Source: Spirochaetaceae bacterium (GTDB lineage Bacteria > Spirochaetota > Spirochaetia > Treponematales > Treponemataceae). Taken from it: a stretch of 5,392 bases of DNA. The stretch covers positions 1 through 5,392 of the forward strand of contig JAITWB010000169.1 of NCBI GenBank assembly GCA_031285525.1, read 5' to 3'. A model generated the notes under the pieces. The model was given only the letters and a program-made list of their open reading frames with translations. It made no database searches and was not told the DNA's origin. A program made the position numbers and the translations under genes. Every line of letters begins with the position of its first letter. Position 1 is the stretch's first letter. Positions 1 through 4,014 of the stretch are shown piece by piece.

Positions 1-416
1 CCGAGGACGATCCGCTTAAACCCCAAATCCCGGTAAACCTTTGCGGCTTCCCTGTTTATACAGTTCGCCTGGGTACTCAAGTGCAGTGAACACCGGGGAA
101 AGTGCTTTTTCAGTATTCCCGCCATACCGATATCCTGCACGATAAAAGCGTCAAAGGGATACTTGCCGAAATAAGAGAGCTCCTCCATGAACTGATCCAG
201 ATCCCGATTATGAAAGGAGATATTGAGGGCGCAGAAGAGCTTTTTTCCAGGGAAACGCTCCTTCAATGCAGCGATCTCTTCGTATTCCCTGTGGTGAAAA
301 TTATCCGCTTTTACCCGGAGAGAGAAATTCTTGAGCCCGATATATACTGAATCTGCGCCATACTCATAGGCATACCGCAGTTTTTGCACATTTCCCGCAG
401 GAGAAACCAATTCCAT
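1..416 (-). CDS. U32-family protein (TrhP/RlhA-like), N-terminal part
   Basis: Only the first 138 codons lie in the window; the gene continues past the left edge. The reading frame starts at the ATG at 416-414, preceded by AAGGA (430-426) nine bases upstream. Family landmarks are visible in order: ELVSPAGN at residues 2-9, GADSVYIG near residues 20-27, FSLRVKADNF soon after, CALNIS mid-way, DAFIVQDIGM, and HLSTQAN followed by the LGFKRIVL segment at the edge. This matches the N-terminal barrel of the 'peptidase U32' family, whose E. coli members TrhP (YegQ) and RlhA act in tRNA and 23S rRNA uridine/cytidine hydroxylation rather than proteolysis. The SLR-type motif is closer to TrhP than to classical collagenase-like annotations, but the diagnostic C-terminal cysteines are outside the window, so the exact substrate is open. 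It lies 41 bp downstream of the hydrolase on the same strand and is probably cotranscribed with it. Confidence 0.9.
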   Translation of the reverse strand, partial: MELVSPAGNVQKLRYAYEYGADSVYIGLKNFSLRVKADNFHHREYEEIAALKERFPGKKLFCALNISFHNRDLDQFMEELSYFGKYPFDAFIVQDIGMAGILKKHFPRCSLHLSTQANCINREAAKVYRDLGFKRIVL

Positions 417-433
417 ATACTATAATCCTTATG

Positions 434-455
434 AGAGTCCCATAGATAAGACTCT
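434..455 (-). other. Intercistronic inverted repeat between hydrolase and U32 gene
   Basis: AGAGTC (434-439) and GACTCT (450-455) form a perfect 6-bp inverted repeat with a 10-base loop, directly between the hydrolase stop codon and the U32 ribosome binding site. There is no U-tract after it in the minus direction, so it is not a convincing terminator. It could be a minor mRNA hairpin or chance. Confidence 0.3.
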
Positions 456-457
456 GT

Positions 458-1333
458 CTAGAAATTCCGCATAAAAGCGCCCAGCTTATGTATTGCCAAA
501 TGGGCTTCCGAAACATATTCATCCGCCATCTGAAACAGATGACACATATCTTCCCATACATCCAACTCACAGGGAATATCCGCCTGCCCCGCCTTATCGG
601 AGAGAGCCTTTGCGTCCGACAACAGCAATTCCGAACCGCCGCACTGCACAAACAAGGGAGGAAACCCTGCAAGGCTTCCTTCAAGGGGAGAAACCAGAGG
701 GTTCCCCATATTTTTGCTAAACGTATACAGCTCCGCCGCCGCCATAAGCCCCTCAGAGGTAATGATGGGATCACCGGATTTTTTCTCGACCGAATGAAAG
801 GCGCTCCTATCAGGCCTGATCCAGGGGGAGAGAAACGCCGCAGCCGCTGGAAGGTTTTGAAAATTATCCATGAGCCTGCGGATAAGAGCCAGTGCAATAG
901 CGCAACCCGAAGAATCACCCGCCAGAATCACCCGACAGTTTTTTTCCGCCAGATGGTTGTATACCTGCTCTATATCGTCGATGGCGCAGGGGAAAGGATG
1001 CTCCGGCGCCAGCCGATATTCAGGAATCACCAGCTTTGAAGCCCCCTCATTGCTGATAGAAGCGCAAAAATTGCGCCACGAATGACGGGAACCTGCGGCG
1101 TAACATCCGCCGTGAATATAGAGGATTACCCGTTTTTCTGCGATAAGTTCCGGCTTGAGCAGACCGCACTGTACCCCATTGACCACAATATCCTTGTAAT
1201 CCACCTTATTGGGCAATGTCTTAACGGTAAACGTATCCTCGATACGCTGCCGATAGACCTTTACCGGCACTTTATGACTGAAGTTAAGGGCTTTGAGTTT
1301 TTTTACGGCCTGTCTGCTGATTCGGAGTCCCAT
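458..1333 (-). CDS. HSL-family alpha/beta hydrolase (Aes/MlhB-like esterase)
   Basis: Encodes 291 aa from the ATG at 1333-1331, the usual length for the hormone-sensitive-lipase family of carboxylesterases. Seen in this numbering: oxyanion motif HGGCY at 74-78 (the third glycine of HGGG is Cys), conserved PEYRLAPEHPFP near 104-115, nucleophile motif GDSSG with Ser141, acid-residue region GGSELLLSD with Glu235 at the usual Asp position and Asp240 nearby, and catalytic His265 in DMCHLFQ. All triad positions are therefore filled, and the protein is probably an active cytoplasmic esterase with unknown substrate. No signal peptide is seen. The start is uncertain: the frame stays open upstream to 1660, an alternative ATG lies at 1396, and neither start has a good Shine-Dalgarno. 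I prefer 1333 because the product then begins like other family members and because the upstream extension runs into the NYN promoter. The first 30 codons are duplicated at 2290-2410. Confidence 0.87.
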   Translation of the reverse strand: MGLRISRQAVKKLKALNFSHKVPVKVYRQRIEDTFTVKTLPNKVDYKDIVVNGVQCGLLKPELIAEKRVILYIHGGCYAAGSRHSWRNFCASISNEGASKLVIPEYRLAPEHPFPCAIDDIEQVYNHLAEKNCRVILAGDSSGCAIALALIRRLMDNFQNLPAAAAFLSPWIRPDRSAFHSVEKKSGDPIITSEGLMAAAELYTFSKNMGNPLVSPLEGSLAGFPPLFVQCGGSELLLSDAKALSDKAGQADIPCELDVWEDMCHLFQMADEYVSEAHLAIHKLGAFMRNF

Positions 1334-1369
1334 AAATGCAACTATATCAGACTTTTCATTTTCTGTCTG
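1246..1369. repeat. Direct repeat, left copy (hydrolase 5' end)
   Basis: This segment covers the first roughly 30 codons of the hydrolase plus 36 bases upstream. It is repeated in the same orientation at 2290-2410, with about 104 identical positions in 124 aligned columns by hand (about 84 percent, three single-base gaps). Within it, 26 bases (1344-1369 versus 2385-2410) are identical, including an inverted pair CAGAC/GTCTG at 1348-1352 and 1365-1369. The two copies bracket the NYN cassette with a period of about 1.04 kb. Confidence 0.85.
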
Positions 1370-1450
1370 GTGAGATAAAATACTTCCGAACTCCATGTTA
1401 TGGCAAACCGATCGTTTTTGGACAATATCTGATATATTTGTACAATTTAA

Positions 1451-1480
1451 TTGACAAAACGGTCTCAAAAGTGATATATT
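1451..1480 (+). promoter_or_regulatory. Strong sigma-70 promoter, extended -10
   Basis: A perfect -35 hexamer TTGACA (1451-1456) is followed after 18 bases by TATATT (1475-1480), itself preceded by TG one base upstream (an extended -10). The predicted transcript starts near A1487, about 105 bases before the NYN start codon. It drives the candidate structured RNA and, by readthrough, the NYN gene. A 10-base copy of its -10 region (TGATATATTT, 1472-1481) occurs also at 1430-1439. Confidence 0.75.
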
Positions 1481-1486
1481 TCTGAT

Positions 1487-1574
1487 AGGCATTAGTTTTA
1501 ATGCTGTACTTAACAGCTTCTGGAAGTAGGCTCTCCCATTATAAGGGATGTAACCAAGTCCAGGGGCTTTTTTT
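1487..1574 (+). ncRNA. Candidate structured small RNA / leader upstream of NYN nuclease
   Basis: About 88 nt between the promoter and the NYN ribosome binding site fold by eye into consecutive elements. Hairpin 1 (1489-1504) is GCATTA-GTTT-TAATGC, a perfect 6-bp stem. Hairpin 2 (1507-1528) pairs TACTT with AAGTA, has a small internal loop, then CAG-CTT-CTG. Hairpin 3 (1534-1548) pairs TCCC with GGGA around a 7-base loop, possibly closed by GG 1529-1530 with CC 1554-1555. The last stem, AAGTC-CAGG-GGCTT, runs into a T-tract. An alternative stem GCTGT/ACAGC (1503-1517) competes with hairpins 1 and 2. I do not recognise a known RNA family. It may be a free small RNA ending at the terminator, in the manner of RNA partners of type III toxins or abiF-type loci, or an attenuating leader of the NYN mRNA. 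No tandem repeats of the ToxI kind are present. Folding was done by hand without energies. Confidence 0.5.
1556..1574 (+). terminator. Weak intrinsic terminator before the NYN gene
   Basis: AAGTC (1556-1560) pairs with GGCTT (1565-1569), including one G-U pair, around a CAGG loop. The T-run 1568-1574 follows. The stem is only 5 bp, so termination is probably partial, which would give a short RNA plus some readthrough into the NYN gene. Confidence 0.45.
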
Positions 1575-1591
1575 ATGGAGAAGCCAATACA

Positions 1592-2272
1592 ATGATAAAA
1601 ACAGCTATTCTTGTTGATGGCGGATTTTACAGAAAGAGAGCCGCATATCTTTGGGGACAAAAATCAGCGATCGATCGTGCGAATGAGCTTGTTAGTTATT
1701 GTAAACTCCATTTAAAGGAAAAACATGATATAAACAAACATTATTTATACAGAATATTTTATTACGATTGCCCGCCAATAGACAAACAAGTATACCATCC
1801 TTTCCTGAGAAAAAACATCGATTTTAAGCAAACTGATACGTATAGATGGTCTGTTGACTTTCTTAATGAGCTAAAAACAAAACGTAAACTTGCTATAAGA
1901 CTTGGTAAGCTTGCAGATTCTACAGCCCATTATAATTTGAAGCCGGAAATTACAAAAAAAGTATTCAGTCAGAGGTTGAATTATAGCGATATAACAGAAG
2001 GCGATTTCGTCTTAAACCTTAAACAAAAAGGTGTTGATATGAAAATAGGAATCGACATTGCGTCTTTGGCATATAAGAAACAAGTTGATCAAATAGTATT
2101 GATTGCTGGTGATTCTGATTTTGTTCCTGTTGCAAAATTAGCCAGAAGAGAAGGTTTAGATTTTATTCTTGATCCTTTGTGGGCAGATGTCCCGTCAGAT
2201 CTTTTCGAGCATATTGATGGACTGCGCTCATGCAAAAGGAAAAAGCGAGAAAATAACCTACAAGTCCTATGA
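1592..2272 (+). CDS. NYN-domain (LabA/DUF88-type) ribonuclease
   Basis: Encodes 226 aa from ATG 1592, with GGAG at 1577-1580 eleven bases upstream. The NYN (PIN-like) fold is recognisable. The first strand AILVDGGFYRK carries Asp9. A second strand YRIFYYDCPP lies at 53-62. The acidic cluster GVDMKIGIDI has Asp149 and Asp155, and IVLIAGDSDFVPV has Asp174 and Asp176. A closing strand follows near 189-193. All metal-binding aspartates expected for a single-strand RNA-cutting enzyme are present, so it is probably active. The C-terminus (about 212-219, RSCKRKKR) is basic and could bind RNA. No membrane segment or signal is seen. It has its own promoter, a structured leader and a downstream terminator, so it is a single-gene unit. 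Its A+T-rich composition, unlike metA or rpoN, points to transfer. Its biological target is unknown; the family includes RNA-processing and defence-associated members. Confidence 0.85.
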   Translation: MIKTAILVDGGFYRKRAAYLWGQKSAIDRANELVSYCKLHLKEKHDINKHYLYRIFYYDCPPIDKQVYHPFLRKNIDFKQTDTYRWSVDFLNELKTKRKLAIRLGKLADSTAHYNLKPEITKKVFSQRLNYSDITEGDFVLNLKQKGVDMKIGIDIASLAYKKQVDQIVLIAGDSDFVPVAKLARREGLDFILDPLWADVPSDLFEHIDGLRSCKRKKRENNLQVL

Positions 2273-2289
2273 CCGGGACAAGGGTATCT

Positions 2290-2410
2290 GCTGCCGATAG
2301 ACCTTCACGGCACTTTATGACTAAAGTTAAGAACTTTGGTTTTTTATACCCTGTCTGCTGACTCGAACTCCCACGGGGACAACGATATCAGACTTTTCAT
2401 TTTCTGTCTG
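2290..2410 (-). pseudogene. Decayed copy of hydrolase 5' end (right direct repeat)
   Basis: This is the second copy of the repeat at 1246-1369. Read on the minus strand it still gives QTENEKSDIV, then a GTG in place of the hydrolase ATG, then GVRVSRQG resembling GLRISRQA. After that, two missing bases in the A-run shift the frame into a TAA stop. A further missing base restores the frame, so KVYRQ is still readable near 2295. Homology stops at about 2290, so no more than about 40 codons remain and it cannot make an esterase. It lies between the NYN stop codon and the mazEF -35 box, which begins five bases after its end. Confidence 0.7.
2319..2345 (+). terminator. Intrinsic terminator after NYN gene
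   Basis: A stem of 9 bp pairs 2320-2328 (ACTAAAGTT) with 2332-2340 (AACTTTGGT), with one T-G pair and an AAG loop, and is followed at once by a T-run (2341-2345). It lies 47 bases past the NYN stop codon and inside the decayed repeat. The corresponding stretch in the left copy has a much poorer stem. Confidence 0.6.
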
Positions 2411-2414
2411 TTAT

Positions 2415-2443
2415 TTGACTTGTATCTACATTTCGTATATACT
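2415..2443 (+). promoter_or_regulatory. mazEF promoter
   Basis: TTGACT (2415-2420) and TATACT (2438-2443) are separated by exactly 17 bases, a near-consensus sigma-70 promoter. Transcription should start near 2450, giving a leader of only about 13 bases before mazE. Confidence 0.8.
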
Positions 2444-2455
2444 ACTCTCAGTGAG
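2435..2455 (+). promoter_or_regulatory. Possible MazE/MazEF operator palindromes
   Basis: Two short palindromes overlap the promoter and start site: GTATATAC (2435-2442) over the -10 box, and CTCA-G-TGAG (2447-2455) over the start point and the edge of the ribosome binding site. MazE-type antitoxins repress their own promoters by binding such palindromes. Which one is used cannot be told from one sequence. Confidence 0.4.
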
Positions 2456-2462
2456 GTATGGT

Positions 2463-2720
2463 ATGGTACGAACAAAAGCAACCATTTCTATGTGGGGAAA
2501 CAGTCAAGCCTTACGGCTTCCAAAAGAAATGACTCGTCAACTGGGAATTTCTGCTAATGATGAAGTGATTTTGGAAATGAGGGAAAATGTATTAACCATT
2601 TCCAAACCTGAAACTCCGAGAGAAGGAACGATAGAATATCTCTTCAAAGATTATTCAGGTGAGTGTTTTGACACAGAACTAACAAATCCAATGGAACCAG
2701 TCGGAGAAGAAAAATGGTAA
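2463..2720 (+). CDS. mazE: MazE-type antitoxin (AbrB/SpoVT fold)
   Basis: Encodes 85 aa from ATG 2463, with GAGG (2453-2456) six bases upstream. The frame is open upstream to 2415, but that extension would lie across the promoter. Residues 5-48 form the swapped-hairpin DNA-binding domain with the hallmark WGNSQALRLPKEM (11-23), LGI at 28-30 and a DEVILEM strand. The acidic C-terminal tail, from about 57 (IEYLFKDY) to the final GEEKW, matches the toxin-wrapping part of MazE/PemI proteins. It should neutralise the MazF encoded next and repress their shared promoter. mazE overlaps mazF by seven bases, implying coupled translation. An out-of-frame ATG lies five bases upstream within a doubled ATGGT (2458-2467). 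Confidence 0.92.
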   Translation: MVRTKATISMWGNSQALRLPKEMTRQLGISANDEVILEMRENVLTISKPETPREGTIEYLFKDYSGECFDTELTNPMEPVGEEKW

Positions 2721-3055
2721 ATAATATTCCCATGCAAGGGGACATTATAAAAATCAATCTTGATCCCAAACAAGGTCATGAGCAAAAAGGGTATAGGCCT
2801 TACATCTGTCTCAGTCATCATCTGGTGAGTGATTATGCCAACATTGCTATTTTTGCACCCATTTCAAACACCCAGCGGCAATACCCTTTGTATATGCCCC
2901 TCAAAAAAACGAAATCAACGGGAGCCGTTTTGTTGGATCAATTGGTTACCATTGATTATAACGCCAGACAATGGGCGTATGTCGAAACAGTACCAGAGGA
3001 TTTTTTGAAAGATCTTCTGAAAAACGTTATTGTCATCTTTCAGAGTAATACATAA
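2714..3055 (+). CDS. mazF: MazF/PemK-type mRNA interferase toxin
   Basis: Encodes 113 aa, full length for the family, starting inside the last codons of mazE with GGAG (2703-2706) seven bases upstream. Visible MazF features in order are GDIIKINLDP (9-18), GHEQKGYRPYICLS (21-34) with the catalytic Arg28, APISNT (48-53), and TGAVLLDQLVTIDYNAR (69-85). MazF enzymes cut single-stranded RNA at short sequence motifs without the ribosome. Two departures from the common pattern are seen: Ser51 where Thr is usual at the second catalytic position, and Val78 where a basic residue (Lys/Arg) normally follows the DQ-hydrophobic motif. Ser can replace Thr chemically, so activity is likely but the cleavage motif may differ. 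Its stop codon lies one base before the metA ribosome binding site. Confidence 0.93.
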   Translation: MVNNIPMQGDIIKINLDPKQGHEQKGYRPYICLSHHLVSDYANIAIFAPISNTQRQYPLYMPLKKTKSTGAVLLDQLVTIDYNARQWAYVETVPEDFLKDLLKNVIVIFQSNT

Positions 3056-3064
3056 GGAGCTTCC

Positions 3065-3985
3065 ATGCCTATAAAAATTCAGTCCGACCTGCCCGCCCGT
3101 TCAGTGCTGGAACAGGAAAATATATTCGTTATGACCGATCAGCGGGCGCAAACCCAGGATATCCGGCCCCTCAGGATAGCGATTGTAAACCTCATGCCTA
3201 CCAAGATCGCGACAGAGACCCAGCTGCTCAGGCTTCTGGGGAACACCCCCTTGCAGGTGGAGATCTCCCTGGTACGCACCGAGAGCCACGAATCCCGCAA
3301 CGTCGGCATGGATCATCTGGAGCGGTTCTATATCACCCTGCCGGAGGTAAAACAGCGGCAGTTTGACGGGATGATCATCACCGGAGCCCCGGTGGAACAG
3401 CTCCCCTTTGAAGAGGTGGACTACTGGAGTGAACTCTGCGAGATCATGGACTACGCCCAAAAGCACGTGTATTCGAGCCTCTATATATGCTGGGGAGCCC
3501 AGGCGGGACTCTACCATCAATACGGCATACAGAAATACCCGCTGGACCGCAAGATGTTCGGCATATATACCCACCAACGCTGCGTACACGCCGACCCCCT
3601 GCTCAGAGGCTTTGACGATGACTTCCCTGCCCCCCAGTCACGGCACACTGAGATCCGCAGAGAGGATATACAAAAGACTTCAGATCTGGTGCTGCTGGCG
3701 GAATCAAACCAATCAGGGGTACTCCTGGCAAAGTCCCGGGACAACCGCCGCATCTACATGACCGGACACCTGGAATACGATGCAGACACCCTTGCCGCAG
3801 AATACCGCCGGGATCGGGAGCGGAACTTGCCCATCGAGGTTCCGGTGAACTACTTCCCCTCCGACGACCCGGAACAGGAACCCCGTTCAACCTGGCGGAG
3901 CCACGCCCACCTCTTTTATTCAAACTGGCTCAACTATTATGTCTACCAGGAAACACCCTTTGAATTTGCGAAGATAGAAAGCTGA
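3065..3985 (+). CDS. metA: Homoserine O-acetyltransferase (MetA family)
   Basis: Encodes 306 aa, the normal length, with GGAG (3056-3059) five bases before the ATG. MetA transfers an acyl group from acyl-CoA to the hydroxyl of L-homoserine, the first committed step of methionine synthesis in the cytoplasm. Seen: NLMPTKIATE (42-51), TGAPVEQLPFEEVDYW (106-121), the nucleophile Cys142 in YICWGAQAGLYH, GIYTHQ near 166-171, and His235 with Glu237 in MTGHLEYD. Residue 111 is Glu. Published work on the Bacillus cereus enzyme showed that Glu here selects acetyl-CoA while Gly gives succinyl-CoA, so the product is inferred to be O-acetylhomoserine (EC 2.3.1.31). Only nine bases separate it from mazF, so it has no intergenic promoter of its own. 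No S-box or other methionine riboswitch is seen upstream. The base composition is G+C-rich like rpoN and unlike mazEF. Confidence 0.95.
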   Translation: MPIKIQSDLPARSVLEQENIFVMTDQRAQTQDIRPLRIAIVNLMPTKIATETQLLRLLGNTPLQVEISLVRTESHESRNVGMDHLERFYITLPEVKQRQFDGMIITGAPVEQLPFEEVDYWSELCEIMDYAQKHVYSSLYICWGAQAGLYHQYGIQKYPLDRKMFGIYTHQRCVHADPLLRGFDDDFPAPQSRHTEIRREDIQKTSDLVLLAESNQSGVLLAKSRDNRRIYMTGHLEYDADTLAAEYRRDRERNLPIEVPVNYFPSDDPEQEPRSTWRSHAHLFYSNWLNYYVYQETPFEFAKIES

Positions 3986-4014
3986 ATATGTGATATACTA
4001 GTCACGGAGGTTCT

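Noticed and set aside
364..1378. Several open frames overlapping the hydrolase and U32 genes on the other strand or in other frames
   Set aside because: Low-complexity, Arg/Pro-rich shadows of recognisable proteins with no family motif or ribosome binding site.
1429..1457. Minus-strand promoter for the hydrolase (TTGTCA with a -10 near 1434-1429)
   Set aside because: The -10 candidates are poor or wrongly spaced, and the A+T-rich region gives chance matches.
1487..1574. ToxI-like tandem repeats in the candidate RNA
   Set aside because: No repeated units were found, so a classical type III antitoxin RNA is not supported.
1501..1617. Small open frame starting with ATG 1501 through the structured leader
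   Set aside because: No Shine-Dalgarno, overlaps hairpins and the NYN start, and has no recognisable features; a leader peptide is possible but unsupported.
1397..1660. N-terminal extension of the hydrolase frame to 1660 (400 aa)
   Set aside because: It would run antisense through the NYN gene start, the candidate RNA and its promoter, and does not resemble the esterase family.
2360..2376. tRNA T-arm-like string on the minus strand (GGGAGTTCGAGTC)
   Set aside because: The pairing bases after the loop do not match and no acceptor, D or anticodon arms fit around it; it is part of the decayed hydrolase copy.
3056..3064. Methionine riboswitch or own promoter for metA
   Set aside because: There are only nine bases between mazF and metA, leaving no room.
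3991..3999. Extended -10-like TGATATACT upstream of rpoN
   Set aside because: No -35 at a proper distance, and the start point would fall in the ribosome binding site, leaving almost no leader.
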